This document shows, piece by piece, positions 22,455-33,269 of a stretch of DNA of 64,000 bases; the stretch's first letter is position 1, and every line of letters begins with the position of its first letter. The DNA lies in NCBI GenBank assembly GCA_030762895.1, contig CM061063.1, forward strand, positions 105,732,210 through 105,796,209, read 5' to 3'. The DNA is from Sophora flavescens. Taxonomy: Eukaryota > Streptophyta > Magnoliopsida > Fabales > Fabaceae. The position numbers and the translations under genes were made by a program. The notes beneath the pieces are model-generated. The model ran no database searches. It saw nothing but the letters and a program-made list of their open reading frames with translations, and was not told the origin of the DNA.

Positions 22455-22785
22455 ACGAGTCACGACCGTGATGCCTGTCACGGCTAGACCGTGACTGATT
22501 CTGCCTTGGAGGTTGCTTCACTGGTTGGTTTGTCACAGCCGTGACCACCATCACGGCTAGGCCGTGATAAGTTCTGCCTGTGAGGGTCTGGTTCAGTTGG
22601 CATGTCACGGCCGTGATGGACATCACGAGCTGGCCGTGACCAGTTCTGACTTTTCCATTCTTTCTTTTCAGCTCTACTCGATCATGGCCGTGATGGTTGT
22701 CACGGCTAGGCCGTGATGGACTCTGTTTGGCTCATTTTATTCACTTTTCAAACCCCATCTTCATGCAAGCTACATAATTAGTAAA
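22455..22785. repeat. Palindromic TCACGGCCGTGATG repeats in CACTA C, related to the F LTR
   Basis: Four units near 22462, 22531, 22606 and 22681, about 72 bases apart. Each is a TCACGGCCGTGATG-like half, four spacer bases and a (G/A)TCACGGCTAGGCCGTGA-like half. After the last unit GGACTCTGTTTGGCTCA continues as in the F LTR (GGCTCTGTTTGGCTCA), so this looks like an older piece of the same LTR family. Element F inserted directly at its left side. Confidence 0.75.
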
Positions 22786-23214
22786 GCCTTAGTTTCCCGT
22801 TTGAGATACAATATTAATGAGCACACGTGTACGTGCTTAATGTACCGCTCATTGTGTCGGATCTTGAATTGTCCAAAGTTGGACAGTTTGGGAATAAACT
22901 TTTTCTTCATTCAGTTAAAATAGTTATTCATTGATTCTAATGTTATATACTTGATGAAAGTTCGGATTGATACATTTCCTTTTGTTCTCCGGGTGCATAC
23001 TTTATCTTGGTGGATGTCATCGCGTTTAAGTCGTGTACGTCGGAGACCGAAGGGAAATGCTGCCGAAATTTTGTCGAGTATGAGCATGAGAGTTAAGGAC
23101 TAACTGTTAACCGAATGTTGAACAAGTTTCTTCTCAAATGGGATGGGGCCATACCCTGTCATAAGAAGTGGTTGATGAATATGTTGGACTAAGTACGAAG
23201 TTATTGGTTTAGTC

Positions 23215-26200
23215 ATGGATCACGATTGGATGAGTGCTAGACGGACAAGTGATGAGTATGAGAATGGAGTGGAAGATTTTGCTACAATTTGCAAAAACAA
23301 ATGCTACTGATAGTGGTAACGGAAAGTTTTATTGTCCTTGTGTTAACTGTTTGAATGAGAGACGACTAGAAGCTGATGAGATACGTGATCATCTTATTTG
23401 TGAGGGGATTTGCAAGAGTTATACAACATGGATATGTCATGGTGAATCGTTAGACAGGCCGAGGGTGTCGGATAGAGAGGAAGTTGATGACGTGGAAATG
23501 GACGATGGACTAGAGGACATGATCCGTGATGTTGGGCAAGAGTCTTTTCGGCGCGCACATGTGTATGATACTTTGTACAGTGATGCGGAAGTGGTTTTGT
23601 ATCTGGGGTGCACTAATTTCACATGGTTGTCAGCGGTGTTAAGACTGTTCAATGTGAAGGCGAGAAATGGGTGGAGCGATAAAAGCTTTACTGAATTGCT
23701 TGAGTTGTTGAAAGACATGCTTCCAGAAGGCAACACATTTCCATCTCGAAACTATGAGGCGAAGAAGATATTGTGTCCGATGGGTATGGAGTATAATAAA
23801 ATACACGCTTGCCCCATTGATTGCATATTGTACAGGGAAGAGTTTGAAGAGATGCACGAGTGCCCCCGGTGTGGGGTATCACGCTACAAAGTGAAGGATG
23901 GTGATTCTAGTTGTGATGTGGTCAACAAAGGTCCTCCTGCGAAGGTGTTATGGTATCTTCCCGTGATTCCGCGGTTCAAGCGATTGTTTGATAATGTAAA
24001 TGACGCAAAGAACATTAGATGGCATGCAGATGAGAGGAAGTGTGATGGACAGCTTGAGATCCCGGCCGATTCTTTGCAATGGAAGAGAATTGATAGTTTG
24101 TTTCCGGATTTCGGCAATGAGCCCAGAAACCTCAGGCTTGGATTTGCTACCGATGGAATGAATCCATATGGAAACTTAAGTAGTATTCATAGTTCATGAC
24201 CTGTTCTCCTGGTAATTTACAACCTGTTTCCTTCGTTGTGCATGAAACGCAAATACATTATGTTAAGTATGATGATTTCGGGTCCTAAACAGTCAGGAAA
24301 TGATATTGATGTTTATCTGAGTCCCTTGATTGAAGACTTGAGAATGTTGTGGGATGAAGGCGTTGATGTGATCGACGGGTATTTCCGTGAGACATTCAGA
24401 TTGCGTGCCATGTTATTTTGCACCATCAATGACTTTCCAGTATACGGGAACCTGTGTGGGTATAGTGTTAAGGGGCATAAAGCATGTCCAATATGTGAAG
24501 AAGGTACATGTTACCATCAACTGCAACATGGAAGGAAGACAGTTTACCTTGGGCATCGGAGATTTCTCCGACGTAATCATCCTTATCGTAGATTGAGAAA
24601 AGCTTTCAATGGACTTCCGGAGAATGAAGTTGCTCCGGTGGCCTTGACTGGAGAGCAAGTTTATGAAAGGGTGAACAACACTAATGTTATCTATGGGAAG
24701 ACCCAGAAGAAGGCTACCGAGAAGAAAATATGGAAGAAGAGGTCGATCTTCTTTGATCTTCCATACTGGTGCAAGCTTGATGTAAGATATTGTATTGATG
24801 TGATGCATGTGGAGAAAAATGTGTGTGACAGTTTAATCGGAATGCTTCTCAACATTCAAGGCAAGACAAAGGATGGTGTGAATGCTTGTCTGGATCTAGT
24901 TTGCGATGGGTATACGAGAGCAGTTAGCTCCACTTAAAGTGGGGGATAAGAAGACTTATTTGCCCCCAGTATGTCATACTTTATCAAAAAAAGAGAAAAG
25001 AAGTTTCTGTGAATGTCTACGGGGAGTCAAAGTGCCACAGGGTTACTCTTCAAATATCAAAAGACTTGTCTCAATGAAATATCTCAAATTAGTTGGCTTA
25101 AAGTCTCATGATTGTCATGTCTTGATGCAACAACTACTACCGATGGCCATTCGTGACATATTGCCTAAAAAAGTCAGACATGCCATTACTAGGTTATGCT
25201 TATTCTTCAATGCTATATGTAGCAAGGTCAATGACACTAAAAATTTGGATGACTTGGAAAATGAGGCAGCAATTATCTTGTGCCAATTGGAGATGTATTT
25301 TCCACCTTCATTTTTTGACATCATGGTCCATTTGATTGTTCATCTAGTGAGGGAGATTAGATTGTGCGGCCCCGTTTATTTAAGGTGGATGTACCCGGTC
25401 GAGCGATACATGAAAATCTTGAAAGGATATATGAAGAATCCACACCGTCCCGAAGCATCTATTGTTGAAAGGTATGTTGCAGAAGAAGCTATTGAGTTTT
25501 GTACAGACTACATGTCAAAAGCGGAACCTGTAGGGCTTCCGAAGTCTCATCACGAAGGAAGATATGATGGTAAGGGTACACGAGGTATCACTGTTAAGAG
25601 CATGGATCGGGAGGAAGTGCTTCAAGCACATTTGTATATATTGAATAACACTAATGAGGTTGAACCATACTTATGTGAGCACAGAAGCATCATCAATGAA
25701 ACTTACCCTAGAATGAATGAAAAATGGTGTTTGAACAAGCATAACAAGACTTTCTTGAACTGGTTTAAAGAAAAAATTGCAAAGGATGGTATTGCTTCTG
25801 ATACATTAAAATGGCTAGCACAGGGGCCTAACTTTGATGTCATATGCTGGAGTGGGTACGATATCAATAAGTTTTCCTTCTATACAAAGTCCCAGGATGA
25901 CAAAAGTACTATGCAAAACAGTGGGGTTATGGTCGTCGCTGAGTCCATGCATTTCTCTAGTTCGAAAGATAAAAACCCTGCTATGGCATCCGTTTCATAC
26001 TTTGGAATCATTGAAGAGATATGGGAGGTTGATTACACGAAGTTTAGAGTATCTGTTTTTAAATGTCAGTGGGTCGACAGTAATAATGGTGTGCAAACCG
26101 ATGAGTTAGAATTCAAATTGGTGGACCTTAATAAGGTAGGTAATAAAGATGAGTCTTTCATCATGGCATCCCAAGCAAAACAAGTGTTTTATATCCGTGA

Positions 26201-26315
26201 TCCTTCTAACAAAAGGTGGTCAGTGGTTCTCCAGGGAAAAAACATGTATAATGGTAGTGAGGGAAATCAAGATTCAACTCTTGATATTTCTGATACTCCT
26301 TCTTTCTCAACATGA
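23215..26315 (+). pseudogene. TNP2-type CACTA transposase of element C (three lesions)
   Basis: Likely start ATG at 23215 (MDHDWMSARRTSDEYENG). A frame change near 23280 leads to the open part from 23234. Domains in order: Transpos_assoc with CPCVNC and HLICEGICKSY (to about 23440); the TNP2/Transposase_21 core with FATDGMNPYGN (24145), CPICEEGTC (24488) and CIDVMHVEKNVCD (24790), which carry the expected catalytic Asp residues; DUF4218 (PPSFFDIMVHLIVHL, VYLRWMYPVERYMK); and DUF4216 (VKWLA-type GPNFDVICWSGYDIN to SFIMASQAKQVFYI). A TGA at 24197 replaces the Trp seen in element E, and an inserted base near 24903 shifts the frame again. It would cut and join the CACTA ends. Confidence 0.9.
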
Positions 26316-26567
26316 GTGCCTAATTTCAATGAGGAAAATGAAGTGGATGATGTACATGCTACTCATAATGATCACCAAGAAGGGTTATGAGAGAACTTTA
26401 CTAATTGACCACAAAGTAAGTTTAGTTTGAGTTATGTTTAAAGGCATATTATATGTTTACGTTGATATTTATAAGTTATGTTTACGTACGTTGATCAATA
26501 TTTATAAGTTATGTATGATATTTATCCTGACATACTAAGTTTTTTTTTTTTGTTTAAACAGGTATAC

Positions 26568-28673
26568 ATGGCTGATCCTGAGGATATCCCTCCTTCATGC
26601 AGCGGGTCGGAGACCCCGTCTACGGGTAGACAGGGTAGACGTGCCACACGAATGAGGAATTTGACTACCAACCGTGGTTCAAATCAAAGGATAAGAATAG
26701 ACTTTGATAATAACCTCAATCCTATTGGGCCAATGGCAGAGCAGTTTAACAGTTTTGTGGCGACCCTTGCTAGGAGCAGGCCTAGTATACTCATTGATAA
26801 TTGGAAAGATGTATTGGCGAATGTGAAGGATCAGATATGGGAGAGTATTCTGGTATATATACTTTTATGTCCTGTGTTTGTCTGTATCTACTTTATTTTA
26901 ATCTTACTAATATCATACAGTAATTCTTTGATTCTTTTGGTCTTAATGTAGCTCACCTTTGACATACCGGATACGACGGTTATGAAGAAGCGTTTGATAA
27001 AGTATGCTGGTGAGCGTTGGAGGGCTTTTAAGGTCGACCTAGGCAGATACTATGTATTCAATCGAACATGTGAAAAGAACCCACTTGAGGTGTACCCGTT
27101 TCTTGACCAGGCGATGTGGGATCGCTTTGTTCAGAGCCGACATGATCCCGGCTTTCAGGTTAACTTATTTGATTTGTCTCTAAATTTATGTAATTTCATT
27201 AATTTTATTTGCTTATGTAATTTAATTGTCTTCTATTTATAACAGGAGAAGAGGAAAAAGGGGCAGGAAAACCAAAGCAAGAATGTCTACCCCCATGTCA
27301 TGTCTCGTAGGGGATATAAAAAGCTTGGTCAGATAATGGTGGAAGAGGAAAAGAAAGCATGTCAGGAAGCGACATCTTAGGCAGATCCTAACACTGAAAA
27401 TCATCCAGAGGTTGTTGATCCACCTCCACCCCCACGCCATGGTAAATGGAAGAGGGCCCGACAAAGAAAAACAGGACAATATACATTTGAGGAGGCCCGC
27501 CAAGTAGCTGAGAAGATTGTAAGTATAGTTTGAATTGTAATTGTCATTTTAAGATTGTTACCGAATTATAATGTGACCTGATATTTTATATGTGATAGGA
27601 TGCCTTGGACGAGCAGGTAACCCAAGGAACCTTTGTTCCTAGAGGATGTGATGATATCTTAGCTGTTGCCATCGGTAAACCAGACCACCCGGGCCGTGTC
27701 ATTGGTGTTGGATGGGGCGTCGGTATTCGTCAATACCATGGTTCATCTTCACACCAATGCCACAGGGATGTTGATGCAGATAGAGCACGGCTAAAACAGG
27801 AGATTGCAACTGAGCTTAGACAGGAGATGACCGAGCAGTTTACCCAGCAGATGGCAATATTGACTTCTATGTCCCAGCAGATGACAGCCGGTGTCCAACC
27901 CTCTGTCCATGTGAGCACCAAGGGCTCATGTGATCCTCCTCATCAGCCTGAAAATGATGATGATGGTGATGATGATGATGATGATGACGACCCTGATAGG
28001 TGTGAGCTGTATGTTGATGATCATCATGATCACCGCTTAGTGGCATTGGGGAGGGCACATAATAACTTAGCTAATACCATACACCATCGTTTATTACCGG
28101 ATGATCAGCTGAGGGTCGTTGTTGAGATTATTCGAGATGCTGATGCTCGAGTCCCTGTGCCCACCGAGGAGGTTCAAACAGTGGGCCAGGGCCCCGATAA
28201 CTTCATCCTCTGGCCAAGAAGACTGGTCATATTTCTTGTTGCATCTGAGGTATTCAGTTAGTTGTGTTTTTCTATATTCATAGTTGAAATTATTTATTAT
28301 TGTTTAAAGATAATGCTTTATTTTTATTCGTTATAGGATGTTGGAAATGATATTCTGCCTAAAAGGTCGGATCCAGGAAAATCAGAGATGTCTGCTCCTG
28401 CCAAGGTATTCATTCGACCATTTAATTAATTACGAATGAAATAACTTATCCGTGATTACTAATATATATCTTTGTTGTTTAGGGGATCGACAAAGGGGCA
28501 CCTGGTGATGTTTTTAAACTTCTGGCTTTACAGGTTGTCACCATGGAGAATGACGCAGCTTTGGTAAGGTTGGAACATGATGCCAGTCCAGGTGTGAACT
28601 GTATATCCCAAAGAAGGAACTTATGGAGATTGCACTCAATAAAGAAATGGTTAGTTCTGCACACCTATCGTTA
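26568..28673 (+). pseudogene. CACTA C second gene, Transposase_24-type 5' part
   Basis: Exons with good GT/AG borders and matching phase: 26568-26852, 26952-27158, 27246-27518, 27599-28249, 28337-28405 and one from 28483 to about 28673. The product starts MADPEDIPPSCSGS and has a basic Arg-rich N-terminus. It then gives the Transposase_24 (Ptta/En/Spm) region with TVMKKRLIKYAGERWRAFK and MWDRFVQSRHDPGFQ, then RQYHGSS, a helical Gln/Met-rich segment and an acidic Asp run (27955-27990). In-frame TAG at 27378-27380; a frame change near 28600. It joins the protease exons downstream. It probably acts like TNPA/TnpD partners, binding subterminal repeats, though that role is inferred. Confidence 0.8.
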
Positions 28674-28760
28674 TGGTGTACGTAAGTACATTTTATTTAT
28701 AAGTTAAGTAATTAATTTTTAAATACTATGATAATTAACATGTTTTTTTCAATATATTAG

Positions 28761-29649
28761 GTATCTACATCGTATGTTAGTTGATCAAGGTAACCTCGCC
28801 CTTTATGGGTTCATTGACCCCATGTTCATTCAGGGTGATGTTCTCCTAGCATCAGAAGACCGGGTCACCACCATACGTGATATACTTGCCCGAGACGATC
28901 ATCAATTCTACCTTGCGCCTTATCTAAATAAGTAATTACCGGTTATTTAATTATAACTATATATGACTTAGTCACTAACTGTTCCGCAAATACAGCAAGC
29001 ATTGGCAACTGTTGATCTTGTACCCGAGGATGAACGTCGTGGTCTTCTTTTGCTCAATTGGATATAAGCCGGCGAATGAACTGAAGACGGTCATCGAAAC
29101 GTAAGCATTAAAATACTTTACAATCAGTAATGCAGTTGTTTTAATTATGTAAAATCTATTAGATATACTTTAATTAATGTTTATTTTGTCATGATAGTTC
29201 TATTAATGCAAACCACATGTCGCGTGGTGAAAGGCGTGGGGCTATTAGATGGATTATTCCTAGCGTAAGATATTTATTAGTTCAAATGCATCAAATGCAG
29301 TGGGTATAATTATTGATTTATATTTAATTCCTCATATTTCATTTGTACGTAGTCACGTATACAACGTGGATCATGGGAATGTGGCTACTATGTGATGCAG
29401 TGGATGTTGGAAATTATCTCCTCCAGGATCACTGAAAGATGTCACGAGGTAAATGTTAATTGATAACAATTAGAAGTAACAGTTATAGATTCGTTATATG
29501 TTTTATGTTAGTTTATTACTTAAAAGGTATAATCTTTTGTCCAATTAAACTTGCAGATATTCAACAATCCAACTCCATTATCTGATTCCGACATCAACAA
29601 CATAAGGAGGCGTTGGGCAACTTTCTTTCTTGAAGTGTACCAACCATAG
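28761..29649 (+). CDS. Ulp1-like cysteine protease exons of the CACTA C second gene
   Basis: Exons 28761-28931, 28996-29100, 29198-29264, 29353-29448 and 29557-29649 (stop TAG) join in phase and look undamaged. Motifs of Peptidase_C48: the His in KHWQLLILYP (29000), the Gln in RIQRGSW and the Cys in ECGYYVMQWM (29380). Where the catalytic Asp is usual I read FFCSIGYKP, so it is either replaced, as in some plant TE copies, or placed elsewhere. The tail IRRRWATFFLEVYQP is a typical last exon. Host Ulp1 proteases trim and remove SUMO; CACTA copies are common but their role is unknown. Confidence 0.75.
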
Positions 29650-29969
29650 TTTGTATATATGTAGTTAGTTTAAAAACTTATCATGTACTAGCTATAGTGT
29701 ACTTTTGACTGATCATATGTATTTTGATATGAAATCTATAATATATCATGTAGCTTTTTGGTTTCTAATTATTTTTGTTGTCTGAATGTAATTGAACGTA
29801 CATATGTATTGTTCGTAATAAATTCAGTATATATTAGTTATGTTTTTGTTGTACAAAAGTGATTGTGTTGAGAATATTTAGAGTATGTTATTCTGGTATT
29901 GATCTGCATTACTGAAACAGGGGAAATGAATGATAGAAATGTAAATAATAGTTTCAAAAAAAAAAGAGA
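29650..29969 (+). other. 3' flank of the CACTA C second gene
   Basis: AT-rich 3' UTR-like DNA with AATAAATTCAG near 29817 as a possible polyadenylation signal. The minus-strand ORF at 29838-30071 overlaps the repeat array and is not a gene. Confidence 0.4.
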
Positions 29970-30254
29970 CTTTAGACATCGGTTTTTAAAAAACCGATGT
30001 GAAAATTTCAATTTCCACATCGGTTTTACTGAAAACCGATGTGGAAAGTGATATTTCCAATAGTTTACCAATTGACAAAAGAACTTTCCACATCGGTTAA
30101 TGTAAAAACCGCTGTTAAAAATGTACTATAAACATTGGTTTTTAAGCCGATGTGAAAAGTGGCAATAAACCACATCGGTCTTTTCAACATTAGTTTGAAA
30201 ACCGATGTGAAAAGCCAAAAATAACCGATGTGGAATCCCTTTTCTGCACCAGTG
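29970..30254. repeat. Right subterminal repeats of CACTA C
   Basis: CACATCGGTTTT/AAAACCGATGTG pairs, for example 29979-30001 and 30016-30043, leading to the end CTGCACCAGTG at 30254. Confidence 0.8.
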
Positions 30255-32649
30255 CAGCAATATTTTATTTGGGAAAAAACATTGGAAAAACCATTTATTT
30301 AAGGTAAACCAGTCTTTTTAAAAAGGAGAGAGATTCGAGTTTGGGAGTCGGTTACGAGTAGGGAAGGTGTTAGCACCCTACATCGCCCGTTTAAAAAAAG
30401 GGTACCTCAAGTTAATTGTGCAAAATAATTTAATAACCTTTGAAAATATTTATTTTACCCCACTTTTAAAATAAAAAAAGATGGACACAACAAAAGGGAA
30501 AAATTAAATTTTGGGTTGACACAATGATTGATTCTGCTCCTACGTATTCCCGGGTGCGATGGGAAACTCAAAGCCACGTAGTTCTTATAGAAAATGTTTG
30601 ATTTGTTGGTTTATTTTAATTTTAAAAAAGGATTTTTATTTTTGCAAATTATTTTGAAAATGAATTGTATTTCAAGGTAAATTCATTCTTGCACAGGGTC
30701 CAAGATAACAAAGCTATACGATAAACCCTTACAATCCTTACGATACTTGAGGATGAAGATTCATACATCAACGTCATAGATCGCTGCTCGAATTAATATT
30801 TTTACTTTTTAATAAAACTCATTAAAAGAGAAAAAATGAAAATACTTTACTATTTTTTAGAAAATGGAATTCACTCTTGCACAGGGTTCAAGATAACAGT
30901 GTTATACGATAAACCCTTACAATTCATATGACACTTGAGGATGAAAAATTCATACATCAACATCATAGATTGTTGCGTGAACACAAAATATTTTTTCTTA
31001 AAAAGTTTTTTTTTTCCTTCAATTTTTTTGAGTTTTCAAAAAGGATTTTCTCTTATTTCAACAAAAAGGAATAATATTTTTGAAGAGATATATTTTTTTT
31101 ATTTTTGGAAATTAGTCTAATAGATTGGCCCAACAACAAAATAATAACATCAGCCCAAACAAGCTAAAATGTGACAAATCAAATGATAAGTAAATAAAAT
31201 AAACAAAACAAGGATTAGACAAAAAACAAAATGTGACTTTACCAATGCAGAACATAGAGATAAGGGAAGACATAAAGTGTTAAACAGGGATGCGGTGGCG
31301 GCATGGCGGACAGCGGTCGACGGCGCGAGCAAGAACCAAAGGTGGTGCGCACGAGGTGGATGGGTTTGTGGAGATGCGGTGGTGACGATAGTGTTTCAGA
31401 CAGCTTCGTGGTGGACCTGCTACAGATCTGGTTCGTGACGGCAAGGAATGGAGTAGCGACGACGACAGTTCGAGGTGGAAGGAGTTTGTGGTAGTGCGTT
31501 GCAGAAGGAATGGGAGGTGATGGCGGCGAGTCGGATCTCTGGTTAGCGGCGGACGTGACGACGATTGTGGTTCGAGGTGGTCCGCTCGTGGAGGATACTG
31601 TGATGCAGCGGCGGAGCTTCTGTGTGGGCTACAGTGGCGGTTCGCAAGAAGTGGCAGAGCTGGGTGGAGTAGCCGAAGGTGGTTCTGATCTACGTGGTTC
31701 GACTAGGCGGAGAAGACTACTCGACGGAGAAGGCATATCGTGTAGGGGTGGCGGCTTGGCTTGCGATGGTGATCGTCTGGCCGGCTCCGGGTAGAGGTGA
31801 CGGCGGCGACGCCGTCTGACGAAGGAAGGATTGGACATGGTGGTGGTGGAGCGTGGTGAAGGAACTTGGGGATGGAGTTCTGATCAGTTTCTGGTCACGG
31901 TTATGATAGATTGAAGAGAATGTGGATCATAAAGGTTTGGTCATTTTGGAAGAATGATGGAAAATATGGTAGTTTATGGAGAAGGAGAGAGAGATGTTTT
32001 TTTATGAACAAACTCTGTTCATATGCATTTTCTTTGTTGTATGCCCCTCCTCCCCCCTTTTCATGTGTTGTTGCCGTTCTGTATTTATAGAAGAAGATAA
32101 ACCCTTCTCTTGACATTGGGACCATATGAGCTTGAGTATTGCAGAGGTTACCATGCTTTGGTCCCTTTCAATTCCTATTTCTATGTCTTTTTTCTCTGAT
32201 CTAGGCATAAACTACTTCCCAAGCTCTAAAAATTAACTAAAAATGGAGATTGATTACTTGAGCTTTGTGGGAAGTGTTTCAACAATTGCATCATATCCTT
32301 GAGCAGCCCCTAGATGACTATCTTTCTTGTTACTTTCAAAAATGGCTTGAATGTATGTTGGTTAAACATGAAAACTGAAAAAGAAAAGAATGACCCAAAT
32401 TGCAGCAGTAGAAGCACAGTGTACCTTGAGGAGAGAAACTACAAGGCAAAACTCTTTTTTCCTTTTTTCTTTTTTTTTCTTTTTTCCTTTTTTTATTATT
32501 AATTTAATATTCTTTTACTTGGGCTTGGACTCAAAACAACTTGTAACAAAAACAAATTGGGCCAATAACATAAACACATTTTATTTTATTTTTTATTTTT
32601 TATTTTTAATTAAAAAGAGAAAATACCCGGACAAAATTAGGTGTTCACA
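30255..32649 (-). repeat. Right (major) part of solo LTR B
   Basis: Non-coding LTR sequence. 30660-30960 contains two copies of a unit (GGAATTCATTCTTGCACAGGG... ACGATAAACCCTTACAAT), about 190 bases apart. 31290-31840 is GC-rich. The predicted ORFs there (31303-31494, 31510-31794, and 31629-31838 on the minus strand) have low-complexity Gly/Arg/Ser/Pro products and no recognisable domain. Confidence 0.65.
32082..32089 (-). promoter_or_regulatory. TATA box of solo LTR B, minus strand
   Basis: Minus-strand TATAAATA in TTCTATAAATACAGAACGGC, about 560 bases after the minus-strand LTR start at 32649. It sets the likely orientation of B. Confidence 0.5.
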
Positions 32650-32673
32650 ATGGGTAAGAGTAGACAACGCTTC
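32650..32673. other. 24-base island of CACTA A between insertions B and E
   Basis: It holds the ATGGG duplication of B (32650-32654) and the TTC duplication of E (32671-32673). Between them is A's subterminal sequence TAAGAGTAGACAACGC. It shows that B and E entered A independently. Confidence 0.85.
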
Positions 32674-33050
32674 CACTAGTGCAATAAGTGCTTTTTACGT
32701 CAGTTAAAATTGATTTTTTACGTCAGAATACTGACTGACGTAAATATAGCTGACGTTAAAAGTTAAACTTTTAACGTCAGTTGAGAACTGACGTTAAATA
32801 TAACACTATTAACGTCGGTTCTTTAACACAACTGACGTTAATTTTGTCAAAATTAACGTCCGTTCTTTAAAAAAACTGACGTTACTTTTGTTAAAACTAA
32901 CGTCAATTGTTATCAAGAACTGGCGTTAAAGGTCTTAATTTTAACGTCAGTTGTAATAAACAACTGACGTTAATAGTGTACTGTATATTTTATAAAATAC
33001 TATTAACGTCAGTTGTATGATAAAACTGACGTTAATAGTATTTTTTTTTA
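32674..33050. repeat. Left subterminal repeats of CACTA E (AACGTCAGTT motif)
   Basis: TTAACGTCAGTT and AACTGACGTTAA alternate in more than eight copies, several as hairpins (for example 32769-32796 and 32940-32971). Confidence 0.85.
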
Positions 33051-33269
33051 AATTCAGTTTTAAAATATCACTCCCCTCAGCCATCCCTGCATTCAGTAAA
33101 TATCCCAGTAACACAGAATATCATACACATTACAGAATTGCAAAGGAAAAATTGAATAATGATCCATATATATGTATTCAGAAACAATATATATTTATTA
33201 ACATAGGTTATACCTCAAAATAAATACATAAATATAAATAAAAATAAATGTATACTAAGTTTAAACTAC

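Larger units (their letters stand above)
15551..30254 (+). mobile_element. CACTA element C, encoding TNP2 and a Transposase_24/Ulp1 gene
   Basis: The left end CACTAGTGCAAAATATAC pairs with the right end (reverse complement CACTGGTGCAGAAAAGGG). The 3-base flanks are CAT and CAG, one mismatch; CAG fits the expected host LTR sequence. Arrays of ACATCGGTT/AACCGATGT fill both ends. With element F (16687-22449) removed, C is about 8.9 kb. It carries a TNP2 transposase with three lesions and a multi-exon second gene with one clear stop. It is the most complete CACTA here, and only a few changes separate it from an autonomous form. Confidence 0.9.
15492..32649 (-). mobile_element. Solo LTR B (about 2.45 kb), split by CACTA C
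   Basis: The outer ends are TGTCGCGACC at 15492 and GTGTTCACA at 32649, flanked by the perfect 5-base duplication ATGGG (15487-15491 and 32650-32654). CACTA C occupies 15551-30254, leaving 59 bases on the left and 2,395 on the right. On the minus strand it begins TGTGAACACC and has a TATA box CTATAAATAC at 32090-32081 about 560 bases in, so minus is the likely transcription direction. No coding domains are present. GC-rich 31290-31840 gives long but unrecognisable ORFs. Probably a Ty3/gypsy (Ogre/Tat-like) solo LTR; the lineage is from memory of similar legume sequences. Confidence 0.8.

Noticed and set aside
27867..28058. Minus-strand His-rich ORF
   Set aside because: It is the antisense of the Asp-rich run in the CACTA C second gene.
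31303..31838. Long GC-rich ORFs on both strands in solo LTR B
   Set aside because: Low-complexity products, no domain, overlapping on both strands, and located in the R/U5 region of an LTR.
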